The position numbers and the translations under genes are program-made. Below, piece after piece: positions 35,429 to 44,436 of a stretch of DNA of 64,000 bases. How positions within the stretch are numbered: position 1 is the stretch's first letter; each line of letters begins with the position of its first letter. The stretch comes from Aurantiacibacter suaedae (lineage in GTDB: Bacteria; Pseudomonadota; Alphaproteobacteria; Sphingomonadales; Sphingomonadaceae), in contig NZ_SKCG01000001.1 in the NCBI RefSeq assembly GCF_005434915.1, positions 1,301,868-1,365,867 on the forward strand. The letters are read 5' to 3'. A model generated the notes under the pieces. It did not search any database. It was not told the origin of the DNA and saw nothing but the letters and a program-made list of their open reading frames with translations.

Positions 35429-35439
35429 ATGTATGACAA
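35429..35439 (-). promoter_or_regulatory. Candidate sugar-regulon operator TTGTCATACAT
   Basis: On the minus strand TTGTCATACAT matches the arabinan-locus palindrome in 10 of 11 positions of TTGTCATACAA (the site before the ABC operon). It lies about 92 bp before the TonB receptor start codon. Confidence 0.5.
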
Positions 35440-35457
35440 ATGGTAGCTGGCGCCTTT

Positions 35458-35508
35458 TCGATAGCGGACGTGTGGGGACATCCGCACGGATGCGCCGCTC
35501 GCTATCGA
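35458..35508. repeat. Inverted repeat with nested hairpin
   Basis: TCGATAGCG (35458-35466) and CGCTATCGA (35500-35508) are perfect 9-bp arms; inside them CATCC-GCAC-GGATG forms a second small hairpin. No strong T-run follows. Its role is unknown. Confidence 0.55.
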
Positions 35509-35714
35509 CTCTATTCTCTTAGTTAACCGGAAGTTGAAGGCAGGCAGATTGCCCAAGCTCTCATTCGGTTGGGCATAGCAACGAATTGGATGAATGCGCG
35601 CGCCTTCTGATTTCGCGCTGCCCGCAAAAGAGAAACCCGCCGGGCGTAGCGCTCCGCCGGTCCCTGCCGTTAGGCAGGACGATATGCTAGGCTCAAGGCG
35701 GACCGATCATTTAG

Positions 35715-36572
35715 TCAGCCGGCGAACAAACCCGTGGGCAGCCCTTTCGCGCCGCCGCAATCGACCTCAAACAATGCGCCATCATATCGGCTGTCGGGCA
35801 AATCCTGCGCCGCCGATGTAACGAACATACGGTCAAGGTCTGCACCGCCAAAGGTGATATTGGTGATCTGTTTTGCTGGCAGGGAAATGGATTTTTCCAG
35901 CCGCCCGTCCGGATTGAAGCGGCTTATGCGGGAGGCACCCCAATGCGCCACCCACAGCCCCCCTTGGCTATCTACGGTCATTCCGTCTGGAGCGCCGTCA
36001 TCCGGGCCAAAGCTGATAAAGATCTCCCGGTCACGTGCGCCTTCGGGTGTTCTGGCGAACCGATAGATAATCTTGCGCACGGTGTCTGTATGATAAAGCC
36101 AGTTACCGCAGGGCGAAAAAGCCGGCCCGTTGGTTACTCCATAGCCGCTGTCTATCCGACTCCAGCTGTAATCAGGGGCGACCCTGTAAAGCGATCCGGC
36201 TTCCCCTTCACAATCGAAATCCATCGTGCCGCACCAAATGAACCCGCTACTATCTGCCTTGCCGTCATTCATGCGATTGTTGGGCAGGTGCGGCTCAAGG
36301 TCTGCAACTGGGTCGATGACAAGTGGATCGAGGGCGATGCGTGCGATGCCGCTTTGCAGCCCTGCTATCAGGCCGCCATTCTTGCGTTCAACCAGCCAGC
36401 CCACCGGCTCAGGCATGGCGCACCGCTCTACGCCCAGGCTTTGAAGATCTAGGCGATTGATCGCCGGGGCGAGAATATCTGTCCAGTAGAGAGCATTTTC
36501 CCTCCCGCTCCAGCACAACCCTTCGCCAAGCAGATCACGGTCGCGCCTTTCGATCAGTTGCCAATCACCCAT
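35715..36572 (-). CDS. SMP-30/gluconolactonase family lactonase, probably L-arabinono/galactono-lactonase
   Basis: A 285-residue cytoplasmic six-bladed beta-propeller lactonase. Metal ligands fit: Glu in LGEGLCW near 18, Asn in GVTNGPAFSP near 148, Asp in DGMTVDSQGG near 197; the NRMNDGKADSSGFIWCGTMD segment near 100 is typical. These enzymes open sugar-acid lactones. In this locus, the likely substrates are L-arabinono- and D-galactono-lactone from the Gfo/Idh dehydrogenase at 57455. The ATG at 36572 has GGAG at good spacing; a GTG one codon earlier is also possible. It is divergent from the ABC importer operon with operator-like palindromes before both. Confidence 0.87.
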   Translation of the reverse strand: MGDWQLIERRDRDLLGEGLCWSGRENALYWTDILAPAINRLDLQSLGVERCAMPEPVGWLVERKNGGLIAGLQSGIARIALDPLVIDPVADLEPHLPNNRMNDGKADSSGFIWCGTMDFDCEGEAGSLYRVAPDYSWSRIDSGYGVTNGPAFSPCGNWLYHTDTVRKIIYRFARTPEGARDREIFISFGPDDGAPDGMTVDSQGGLWVAHWGASRISRFNPDGRLEKSISLPAKQITNITFGGADLDRMFVTSAAQDLPDSRYDGALFEVDCGGAKGLPTGLFAG

Positions 36573-36618
36573 CACCTATGACTCCAAACCTCATTCACGC
36601 CGCGTGCGGTTAAATATA

Positions 36619-36629
36619 TAGTCCTACAA
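36619..36629. promoter_or_regulatory. Sugar-regulon operator before the lactonase (TAGTCCTACAA)
   Basis: TAGTCCTACAA fits the T-N-GT-N3-AC-N-A pattern of FadR-type GntR operators and lies 47 bp before the lactonase start. The surrounding 388 bp between 36573 and 36960 is AT-richer and holds no gene, only this site and the one at 36936, i.e. two divergent promoters. Confidence 0.6.
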
Positions 36630-36935
36630 TTTGGATCAAAAGCAACTGCCTTTGCGGAACAAGCCAGCCGAATCCCTTTCATGCACCAACCGATTTTGCG
36701 AACTTGCGGCAAGTAGGCCATTCGATTTAACGCTTACCGCTACGACACTAAAAATCGCCGGAAAGAGCCAAGTGGCGATAATCGTTGGATGCTTTCTTCG
36801 GTCCATCGAGCCGACGGTTCGTAATACGATGAGCCGCACGAAATGCGTGCTTTTGGCGCTTCGGGCACCCGTTTCATCGCGCAAACAAATGGACAGATCC
36901 AACCATTGACAATTGAATCGATCCGGGCGACGTAT

Positions 36936-36946
36936 TTGTCATACAA
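36936..36946. promoter_or_regulatory. Sugar-regulon operator before the ABC operon (TTGTCATACAA)
   Basis: The 15-bp stretch ATTTGTCATACAAAT has perfect 6-bp arms and ends just before the GGAGAG ribosome site of the ABC ATPase gene. A repressor here would block transcription start or early elongation. Confidence 0.7.
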
Positions 36947-36960
36947 ATAAGGAGAGGTTG

Positions 36961-38058
36961 GTGGCTGGGGTAGAGATGGCTTGCGTTTCCAAGCGCTTCG
37001 GTGACGTGCTGGTCATCGATAAAGTTTCTCTTGAGGTTCAGGCCGGAGAGTTCATCGTCTTTCTCGGACCATCCGGTTGCGGCAAATCGACCCTGCTGCG
37101 CATGATCGCAGGCCTCGAAACGGTAGACGATGGCACTATTCATATAGGCGAACAACGCGTCGACACATTGCCGCCGGGCAAGCGCGATGTTGCGATGGTT
37201 TTTCAACACTATGCGCTATACCCGCATATGACGATAAAGGAGAACCTGGCGTTCGGTTTGAAGAACCGCCGGGTGCCTGCCAGCGAAATTTCAGCGCGGG
37301 TGGAAGCAGCGGCATCCAGCCTCGAGATCGGCGATTTTCTCGAACGACGTCCCGGCCAGCTATCGGGCGGGCAACGGCAGCGCGCCGCCATTGCCCGTGC
37401 AATCGTGAAACAGCCGAGCCTGTTCCTGTTCGATGAGCCTCTTTCGAACCTCGATGCCGCCTTGCGCGCGCGAACGCGCATAGAACTTGCTCAGCTTCAC
37501 CAACAGTTGGGCACAACAATGATTTTCGTGACCCATGATCAGGTGGAGGCAATGACGCTCGCCGATCGCATCGTGGTTCTTCACGATCATCGCATTGAAC
37601 AGATCGGCACGCCGATGGAAATCTACCGGCGACCAGCAACAAAATTCGTGGCCAGTTTCGTAGGTACGCCGAAAATCAATATAGTCGAACTCACGGCGGC
37701 CAAGAACGGCGCAATGACGACAGCTGCGCTGCCAGACGGCACGGCGCTGGAAACATGCATCCCCTGGAACGCAAGTTTCGCCGAAACCGGAACGACACTG
37801 GGTTTGCGGCCCGAGGCGATCAGGGTTGTTGCGCAAGGCGAAGGCACCGCGGCGGGCCGAGCCAAAGTGGTCGAACGACTGGGAGAACGCACGCTCATCT
37901 ATGCCGAACTTTCCGACGGCACGATGCTCACCACTGAAGACCGGGGAGATTCTCAGGTGCGGCCTGACGATATGATCGGCCTGTCGATCGACAGTTCGAA
38001 TGCAGTCATCTTCACAAACGAGGGGCGCGCGCATCACGGCACCCAAGTTTCCAACTGA
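36961..38058 (+). CDS. ABC sugar importer ATP-binding subunit, UgpC/MsmK type
   Basis: A 365-residue ATPase: Walker [12 protein letters not shown] near 37, Q-loop [10 protein letters not shown] near 82, signature LSGGQRQR near 136, Walker [15 protein letters not shown] near 158 with catalytic Glu, switch His in VTHDQVEA near 192, and a C-terminal regulatory OB-like domain (from about 240) as in carbohydrate importers. The start is taken at GTG 36961, 4 bp after GGAGAG; TTG 36958 and ATG 36976 are alternatives. It leads a chain of four genes with overlapping stops and starts (TGATG, TGATG, GTGA). The set would import an oligosaccharide, inferred to be arabino-oligosaccharide from the GH51 gene that follows. 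Confidence 0.92.
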   Translation: MAGVEMACVSKRFGDVLVIDKVSLEVQAGEFIVFLGPSGCGKSTLLRMIAGLETVDDGTIHIGEQRVDTLPPGKRDVAMVFQHYALYPHMTIKENLAFGLKNRRVPASEISARVEAAASSLEIGDFLERRPGQLSGGQRQRAAIARAIVKQPSLFLFDEPLSNLDAALRARTRIELAQLHQQLGTTMIFVTHDQVEAMTLADRIVVLHDHRIEQIGTPMEIYRRPATKFVASFVGTPKINIVELTAAKNGAMTTAALPDGTALETCIPWNASFAETGTTLGLRPEAIRVVAQGEGTAAGRAKVVERLGERTLIYAELSDGTMLTTEDRGDSQVRPDDMIGLSIDSSNAVIFTNEGRAHHGTQVSN

Positions 38059-38954
38059 TGGCGTGTAATATTACCAGCACCAACGGGCGAGATGCGTGGG
38101 CCAGGTGGTCGGGCATGCTTTTTGTCATGCCCTATCTGTGCCTTTTCATACTTATGCTGATCGTGCCGCTCGCGATGGGCATACGCCTGTCCTTTACGCG
38201 GGGGGATCTGTTCGGGATTAAGGAATTTGTCGGGCTGGAAAACTATGCCCGCCTTCTGGCCGATCCGGTGTTTCTCAGAACTGTTTGGAACACCGTTTAT
38301 TTTGTCATTCTCACCGTTCCGTCGCTCACGATTGCAGGGCTCCTCCTCGCCCTTGCGCTTAACCGAGAGACGCGCTGGGCAGCCATCATGCGCGGGATCT
38401 TCTTTGCTTCGTTCGTACTCTCAGTGACAGTCGTCACATTGATCTGGCGACTTGTTCTGATCCCCAACGGCGGGCTTGCAGGGGTGATCGCCAAGGCTTT
38501 CGGGGCTGAACCCATTTCCTTCCTCGGCGATCAAAATTGGGCGATGCTCTCTATCGCCATGACGACGATCTGGTGGGGAATCGGCCTGCCAATGGTGCTG
38601 TTCCTTGCCGCGCTGCAACAAGTGCCGCGCGATCTGTACGAGGCCGCCGCCCTCGATAATGCCTCACGCAGCCGAATGTTGTTTGCGATAACCCTGCCCG
38701 CCATCAGCCGCACGATTGCACTGGTGCTGGTGATCGAGATCATTCTGCAGTTTCAGCTTTTCGGCCAACCTCAATTGATGACCAGTGGTGGCCCCAACAA
38801 CTCCACCCGTCCCATCGTCCTGTTCATCTACGAATCCGGCTGGAGCCAATGGCAATTGGGTTACGCCTCGGCCGCGGCGCAGATCCTGTTCGCCCTGATC
38901 GCGATGGTTGCCATGGTTCAATATCGCATTTCCTCCAGGAAGGAGAGCAGGTGA
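38058..38954 (+). CDS. ABC sugar importer permease 1 (MalF/UgpA type)
   Basis: A 298-residue inner-membrane permease with about 6 helices. The EAA loop contacting the ATPase is EAAALDNASRSRMLFAITLP near residue 195. A long first periplasmic loop after helix 1 is normal for MalF-like carbohydrate permeases. The start overlaps the ATPase stop (TGATG), and the stop overlaps the next start in the same manner. Confidence 0.92.
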   Translation: MACNITSTNGRDAWARWSGMLFVMPYLCLFILMLIVPLAMGIRLSFTRGDLFGIKEFVGLENYARLLADPVFLRTVWNTVYFVILTVPSLTIAGLLLALALNRETRWAAIMRGIFFASFVLSVTVVTLIWRLVLIPNGGLAGVIAKAFGAEPISFLGDQNWAMLSIAMTTIWWGIGLPMVLFLAALQQVPRDLYEAAALDNASRSRMLFAITLPAISRTIALVLVIEIILQFQLFGQPQLMTSGGPNNSTRPIVLFIYESGWSQWQLGYASAAAQILFALIAMVAMVQYRISSRKESR

Positions 38955-39787
38955 TGCCAGCCATTTCTTCACGCCGCTTCTTTTACGTGCAGGTTGTCGT
39001 GGTCACACTGGCGGCAGGGTTGATGTTGGTACCCTTGCTCTGGGTGCTGATTCTTTCCCTTAAAGACAGCGCGGCATTGATGAGTGACACGGCATCCGCT
39101 TTCTCACCGCCCTACACCTTGGAAAACTACGCCAATATCATTGGCGGCCAGCAGGTTTCTACCTGGCTGCTCAATTCCACGATCGTGTCGTTGGCCATGA
39201 CCGCGGGCGTTTTGCTGCTTAGCTCGCTGGCTGGCTACGGCTTTTCACGGTTGGAATTTCCCGGCCGCGATGCACTGTTCGTTATCGTATTGCTCGGGCT
39301 GGCAATTCCCGAGCAGGCGGTGATCATCGGCAGGCACCAGTTGTTCAGCGCAATTTCCATGCACAACAGCTACACCGCGTTGGTCGTGCCCGGACTGTCG
39401 ATGCCCTTCGGGGTCTTTCTCATGACGCAATACTTCCGCGCGATACCTCTCGAAATCGATGAAGCGGCACGGCTCGATGGCGCTTCGCGTTTCCGCATCT
39501 TCTGGCGCATCCTCCTGCCGCTCACGATCCCCGCTCAGGCAACGCTAGGCATCTTCACATTCTTCCAGGCCTGGAACGATTACTGGTGGCCGCTCGTCTC
39601 GGCGACCAATCACGATATGCTGACGCTCACTGTCGGCATCGCCTCCACCCAGGTCAACTTTGCCCAAGCCGAAGGGCTTGGCTTCCTGATGGCGCAGGCC
39701 GTTTTTGCAGGTGCTCCGATGCTGCTGATCTACGTGATCTTTCAGAAATATATCGTGCGGGCCGTTGCCGGAGCCGCTGGAAAGTGA
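38954..39787 (+). CDS. ABC sugar importer permease 2 (MalG/UgpE type)
   Basis: A 277-residue permease with about 6 helices. The EAA loop is DEAARLDGASRFRIFWRILLP near 175 split by the usual glycine. The late AWNDYWWPLVSATN segment is characteristic of MalG-type carbohydrate permeases. The start at 38954 overlaps the previous stop; AGGAG lies 9 bp upstream. Confidence 0.92.
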   Translation: MPAISSRRFFYVQVVVVTLAAGLMLVPLLWVLILSLKDSAALMSDTASAFSPPYTLENYANIIGGQQVSTWLLNSTIVSLAMTAGVLLLSSLAGYGFSRLEFPGRDALFVIVLLGLAIPEQAVIIGRHQLFSAISMHNSYTALVVPGLSMPFGVFLMTQYFRAIPLEIDEAARLDGASRFRIFWRILLPLTIPAQATLGIFTFFQAWNDYWWPLVSATNHDMLTLTVGIASTQVNFAQAEGLGFLMAQAVFAGAPMLLIYVIFQKYIVRAVAGAAGK

Positions 39788-41103
39788 TCCGGATCGCCAA
39801 ACCCCTCTTCGCGTTTGCTCTGGCATTGCTGACAGGATCCTGCGCGGATCGGGACGATCGAACCGAGCTGGTGATTCAACGCTTCTTCGGCGCCTGCCAG
39901 GCAGAATTCGGCAATCTTACCGATCCTGCCCAAGCGAATGGCGAATGCGGAATTATCACGGCGATGATAAATCAGTTCCGTTCGGAAAATCCGGATATCA
40001 AGGTGGTCGAGAACACGGTTTTCTGGCCCGGCTATGATCAGCTCAATGCGCAGCTGGCAGCCAACGGCGCGCCCGATCTGGTGACGATGCACAGTTCGGT
40101 CATTCCCGATTACAAGTCACGCGATCTGCTCCAGCCGCTCGGCCCAATGCTGGCGACGGAGGGAATAGTACCAGCCGACTTTACCGCCGCGGCTCGCGCC
40201 GGCGTAACGGTCGAAGGTGAAGTCATGGGCCTGCCGATGGATGTCTGGGCGACGCTCTGGCATATCAATCAGAACCTTTTCGACCGAGCCGGCCTGGTTC
40301 GTGACGGGGAGCCGATCCTGCCGCGCAACGTAGACGAGTTCATGGCACAGGCCGCCCAGTTCGAGGAACGCACGGGCAAGCCCTACCTTGCCCAGATCAC
40401 GGCGCGCGATTTTTCTGGCCCTATGCGCAGTTTCTACATCTACATGATGCAGCAGGGCGCCAACGTTTTTAACGACGAGCGCAACGCCAATTTCGACAGC
40501 CCCGAGGGTCGCCGGGCACTCCAGTTCATGCGTGACGTCTACGCCAGAGGCTATACGACGCCCGATCAGGATTACACCGGCTCGCTGGCCACGTTCCTGC
40601 AAGGCGATGCCGGAATCGTGGTGGTGGGAACTTGGATGGTTGGCGAACTCGACGCCCGCTCTAAGGAACCAGACTCCCCCTTTTACCACGGTTATGCCGT
40701 GCGGCCCGTGCCCCAGCTGTTCGATGGGCCCGAAATTTCGTTTGTCGATGGGCACAACTGGGTAATGCCCCGCGACGACAGCAGGAGCGAAGCGGAGCAG
40801 GAAGCGGCACTGCGGTTTCTTCGCTTTTTCGCTCAGAACGATTTCCAATGGTCTCGCACAGGTCACTTTCCGGCCTTTACGAAGATCATCGAAAGCCGTG
40901 AGTGGCAAAGCCTGCCTCACCGTGCGGCGATTTCCAGCATCACCCGCATAGGCAAGCCCTTACCCAGTTTCGTGCGTCGGCAAGCGCCGATTGAGAACGT
41001 GGTGGGCGAAGAAGCGGCTGCGGCAATGTCCGGTGCCAAACCGGTCGGAAAAGCGATCAGCGATATGCAGCGCCGCACTAACGAAATTCTGCGAAGTTTC
41101 TGA
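39784..41103 (+). CDS. ABC sugar importer solute-binding lipoprotein
   Basis: A 439-residue extracytoplasmic binding protein, family 1. It begins with GTG overlapping the permease stop (GTGA). Signal peptide with lipobox LLTGSC (Cys near 20). Family features: ELVIQRFFGACQ near the first strand, then INQFRSENPDIKVVENTVFW, LPMDVWATLWHINQNLF near 145 and FLQGDAGIVVVGTWM near 275. It delivers the oligosaccharide to the membrane permeases. The extra Cys residues (about 36 and 56) may form a disulfide. Confidence 0.9.
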   Translation: MIRIAKPLFAFALALLTGSCADRDDRTELVIQRFFGACQAEFGNLTDPAQANGECGIITAMINQFRSENPDIKVVENTVFWPGYDQLNAQLAANGAPDLVTMHSSVIPDYKSRDLLQPLGPMLATEGIVPADFTAAARAGVTVEGEVMGLPMDVWATLWHINQNLFDRAGLVRDGEPILPRNVDEFMAQAAQFEERTGKPYLAQITARDFSGPMRSFYIYMMQQGANVFNDERNANFDSPEGRRALQFMRDVYARGYTTPDQDYTGSLATFLQGDAGIVVVGTWMVGELDARSKEPDSPFYHGYAVRPVPQLFDGPEISFVDGHNWVMPRDDSRSEAEQEAALRFLRFFAQNDFQWSRTGHFPAFTKIIESREWQSLPHRAAISSITRIGKPLPSFVRRQAPIENVVGEEAAAAMSGAKPVGKAISDMQRRTNEILRSF

Positions 41104-41122
41104 TTTTCAAGGAGTGAACCAT

Positions 41123-42631
41123 ATGCTGAAGGGCAGCGTCGTCGCCGACCGCGATTTCGTTATCGGCGATCTGGATCGCCGGCTGTTTGGAAGTTTTGTC
41201 GAGCATCTGGGACGATGCGTTTATGGCGGAATTTACGAACCCGGACATCCGACTGCGGACGAGCAGGGATTTCGCCAGGACGTGCTTGATCTCACGCGCG
41301 AGCTGGGTGTGTCGATCATGCGCTACCCCGGCGGCAACTTCGTATCCGGCTACAATTGGCAGGATGGGGTCGGCCCGAAGGAAGATCGCCCGGTAAAGCT
41401 CGACCTTGCCTGGTTCACGACCGAAACCAACCAGTTCGGGACCAATGAATTCATCGATTGGTGCCGGAAGGCCGAAATCGAACCGATGATGGCAGTGAAT
41501 CTGGGTACGGCAGGACCGGATGAAGCTCGCAACCTGGTCGAATATTGCAACCACCCCGGCGGCACATACTGGTCCGATCTTCGCCGCAGCCATGGCTACG
41601 AAGAGCCCCACGCGATCAATTTCTGGTGCCTGGGCAACGAAATGGATGGTCCATGGCAAATCTGCGAAAAGACCGCTGTCGAATATGGCCGTGTCGCGAA
41701 GGAAGCCGCCAAGGTCATGCGCTGGACGTCCGAAGGTCTCACGCTCACCGCCTGTGGGTCATCGAGCCGCGAAATGGCTACCTATGGCGATTGGGAATAC
41801 CGCGTCCTCGACGAGGTGTTCGATCACGTCGATTTCATTTCGCTACACCAATATTTTCTCAACAACGAAAATGAGACCGACCGCTTCCTCACCCATATCG
41901 ATAACCTCGACTGTTTCATTACCGAGGTTGTGGCAATCGCCGATGCCGTGGCCGCCAAGCGACGTAGCAACAAGAAGATCATGCTTTCGCTCGACGAATG
42001 GAACGTCTGGTACAAGGCCAGATCGGGGACAGACATGAAGCAGGAGAACTGGCCGCAAGCGCCCAGCCTGCTCGAAGAGGTTTACAATTTCGAAGACGCC
42101 CTCGTGGTGGGCGGCGCGCTTATCACGATGATAAACCACGCGGACCGGTTGAAGACCGGCTGCCTGGCCCAGTTGGCCAATGTCATCGGCCCTATCATGA
42201 CCGAAACCGGTGGCCCTGCCTGGCGGCAGACGATCTTCCATCCGTTCGCGCAGGCAGCCAACCTCGCCAGAGGGCAGGTGTTGCGCCTGATAACAGATAC
42301 ACCGACGTTCTCCGCCGGCGAATTCGAGAAGGCTCCCTTGCTGCTGAGCGCGGCGGTGCACGATCCGGAAACTGGCCAGCTGACTATTCTCGCGCTCAAC
42401 CGCAGCCCGACCGAGGAGATGAAGTTCGCGATGCAGATGCGCGGTTTCCCGCAGATGGTAATCTATGAGGCGACCGAGCTGCATCATTCCGATCTCAAGG
42501 CAAGCAACACGAAAGATCGACCCGAAGAGGTCGCCCCCACTCCGCATGAACGCTGCGACCTGGCAGAAGATCTGACGGCCACGCTCAAGCCACTGTCATG
42601 GAACGTGTTCGTCTTGCGAACTACCGACTGA
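41123..42631 (+). CDS. GH51 alpha-L-arabinofuranosidase, cytoplasmic
   Basis: A 502-residue GH51 enzyme that removes terminal alpha-L-arabinofuranosyl units. The start FGSFVEHLGRCVYGGIYEPG near 20-40 is typical. Acid/base Glu lies in FWCLGNEMDGPWQ near 172, the nucleophile Glu in LSLDEWNVWY near 293. It has no signal peptide, unlike the second GH51 at 58491. An AAGGAG site precedes the ATG, 19 bp after the binding-protein stop, so it belongs to the importer operon and would hydrolyse imported arabino-oligosaccharides. Confidence 0.93.
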   Translation: MLKGSVVADRDFVIGDLDRRLFGSFVEHLGRCVYGGIYEPGHPTADEQGFRQDVLDLTRELGVSIMRYPGGNFVSGYNWQDGVGPKEDRPVKLDLAWFTTETNQFGTNEFIDWCRKAEIEPMMAVNLGTAGPDEARNLVEYCNHPGGTYWSDLRRSHGYEEPHAINFWCLGNEMDGPWQICEKTAVEYGRVAKEAAKVMRWTSEGLTLTACGSSSREMATYGDWEYRVLDEVFDHVDFISLHQYFLNNENETDRFLTHIDNLDCFITEVVAIADAVAAKRRSNKKIMLSLDEWNVWYKARSGTDMKQENWPQAPSLLEEVYNFEDALVVGGALITMINHADRLKTGCLAQLANVIGPIMTETGGPAWRQTIFHPFAQAANLARGQVLRLITDTPTFSAGEFEKAPLLLSAAVHDPETGQLTILALNRSPTEEMKFAMQMRGFPQMVIYEATELHHSDLKASNTKDRPEEVAPTPHERCDLAEDLTATLKPLSWNVFVLRTTD

Positions 42632-42684
42632 CACCACCAGCGAACCTCGCGAAGAATGAGGCCGCCAAAACGAGAGGAAAACCT

Positions 42685-44274
42685 ATGCATAGCTCCATGA
42701 GCAGAGGCAATCGCCGGCACTTCCTTCGTACCGCGACCTTGTTCACCGCTGGCCTTGCGGCAAAGCCGCAGATCGTTCTCGCGCAGAGCGGAAACGAAAT
42801 CGTCGAAACGACCCATGGGCGCATCCGGGGCATGAGCGTGGACGGTATCAAATGGTTTCTTGGCATACCCTATGGCGCGGACACCGGCGGACGGAACCGT
42901 TTTATGCCGCCTCGCGATGTGGCATCATGGGCGGGGTTGAAACACTGCACTGACTGGGGGCCGGTGGCACCCCAGCAGGTTAGTGCCAATCCCAGCGACT
43001 ATACCAGATATGTAGGCTGGAATAACTATCGCGGCGGCATGAGCGAGGATTGCCTTCGCGTAAACGTCTGGACCCCGGCAAACGGCGATGGCAGCAAGCG
43101 CGCAGTCCTGTTCATCATTCACGGGGGCGGATACACCAGCGGATCTGGCAATCTTGAAGCGCTGGAAGGGCAGCATCTTGCCAAGCTTGCCGATATGGTG
43201 GTGGTTTCGGTTAACCATCGATTGGGCCCGCTCGGATTTCTGGACCTGTCCGCCTTCGGCGGCGAACAGTTGGCCAGCTCGCCCAACGTAGGTTTGCTTG
43301 ATCTCGTCAAATCGCTTGAGTGGGTGCGCGACAACATCGCGGCATTTGGTGGGGATCCCGCGAACGTCACCATCACCGGGCAATCGGGCGGCGGCGGCAA
43401 GTGCTCGCACCTGATGGCGATGCCTGCGGCAAAAGGTCTTTTTCACAAGGTCGCAATCCAGTCCGGCTCCACCCTGATGACCGGCCGCCACGAAACAGCG
43501 CGCGAAAATGCCGAACAGCTCTTGTCGACGCTTGGAATAGCCAAGGGGGATCTGCCTGCCTTGCAGACAGTGCCCTTCGTCGACCTTGTTAACGTTCCGG
43601 CACGTCACGGCCCTGTGCTCGATGGTAATATTGTGCCGCGCGATCCCTTCGCACCCGACGCGCCCGCAATATCCGCAGGCATTCCCATGATAATTGGAAC
43701 CTGCCTTGAGGACTGGGGCTTCGCTATTAACGAGGACGGCGAAAGCGAGACTTCGATAATATCATGGCTGCATAAACAGCTGCCGGAAGATGCCGACCCT
43801 GCGCTGGCCGATACAATGGTCCGGGTTTATCGCGAGCAGTATCCCGATAAGAACGGCTTTCTGCTCCGGGCGATTATTGCCACCGATAGCTGGGTACGCC
43901 GAAATGCCTTGCTACAGGCAGAACGGCAGGCGGTTAACGATGCGCCCGTCTACATGTATCGGTGGGATTGGCCAGCTTATGGAGCCGGAGCCCACTTGGG
44001 TGCGACCCATGGTGCGGATCTGAGCCCCGCCTTTGCGAACCCGACCACTTCGCTTACCGGTAATACGCGCGAAGGGCAGAAGCTCGCACGCGAACTTGGG
44101 CTGGCCTTCGCGTCCTTTGCCAAGACGGGCGATCCAAACCATACCGAACTCCCGGCGTGGGAACCTTACGATAAGGCAGATCGCCAGGTAATGATATTCG
44201 ATGCCGAAACCCGGCTTCAAAGTGACCCGGACGGGGAGATGCGAAGATTGTGGGACACCGCGCTGCCAGCATAG
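42685..44274 (+). CDS. Exported type-B carboxylesterase
   Basis: A 529-residue carboxylesterase (cholinesterase/type-B fold) with a twin-arginine-like leader NRRHFLRTATLF. Landmarks: GIPYGADTGGRNRF near 60, SEDCLRVNVWTP near 117, oxyanion HGGGYTSGS, nucleophile Ser in ITGQSGGGGKCS near 232, and the catalytic His in GATHGADLSPAF near 440, with Asp at the place where Glu is more usual. It lies 53 bp after GH51. I infer removal of acetyl, feruloyl or other ester groups from arabinose-containing side chains, but the sequence alone does not fix this. Confidence 0.85.
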   Translation: MHSSMSRGNRRHFLRTATLFTAGLAAKPQIVLAQSGNEIVETTHGRIRGMSVDGIKWFLGIPYGADTGGRNRFMPPRDVASWAGLKHCTDWGPVAPQQVSANPSDYTRYVGWNNYRGGMSEDCLRVNVWTPANGDGSKRAVLFIIHGGGYTSGSGNLEALEGQHLAKLADMVVVSVNHRLGPLGFLDLSAFGGEQLASSPNVGLLDLVKSLEWVRDNIAAFGGDPANVTITGQSGGGGKCSHLMAMPAAKGLFHKVAIQSGSTLMTGRHETARENAEQLLSTLGIAKGDLPALQTVPFVDLVNVPARHGPVLDGNIVPRDPFAPDAPAISAGIPMIIGTCLEDWGFAINEDGESETSIISWLHKQLPEDADPALADTMVRVYREQYPDKNGFLLRAIIATDSWVRRNALLQAERQAVNDAPVYMYRWDWPAYGAGAHLGATHGADLSPAFANPTTSLTGNTREGQKLARELGLAFASFAKTGDPNHTELPAWEPYDKADRQVMIFDAETRLQSDPDGEMRRLWDTALPA

Positions 44275-44436
44275 AGAATGCCGGGTAATCACAACGAATT
44301 CGGTGATTTGATACCTAATGTAATTGCGCTGAGAAGACCGCGCAACATGACGCAGATGCGAACGCATTTAGGCAACCAAAGCGTTAAGCGCAGCCGCTCA
44401 ATTTTTGCGAGAGAGTGTAAGTTAACATCGGGCTTG

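Larger units (their letters stand above)
35338..35714. other. Intergenic control region between TonB receptor and lactonase genes
   Basis: 377 bp, AT-richer near the receptor. It holds the palindromes at 35386 and 35429, the inverted repeat at 35458-35508, and a small perfect hairpin CCTGCC-GTTA-GGCAGG (35663-35678) that may end transcription of the lactonase gene. No gene is seen. Confidence 0.6.

Noticed and set aside
35641..35665. Short CCGCCGG direct repeats as a possible CRISPR-like or attachment element
   Set aside because: Only two copies, no regular spacing and no cas or integrase genes.
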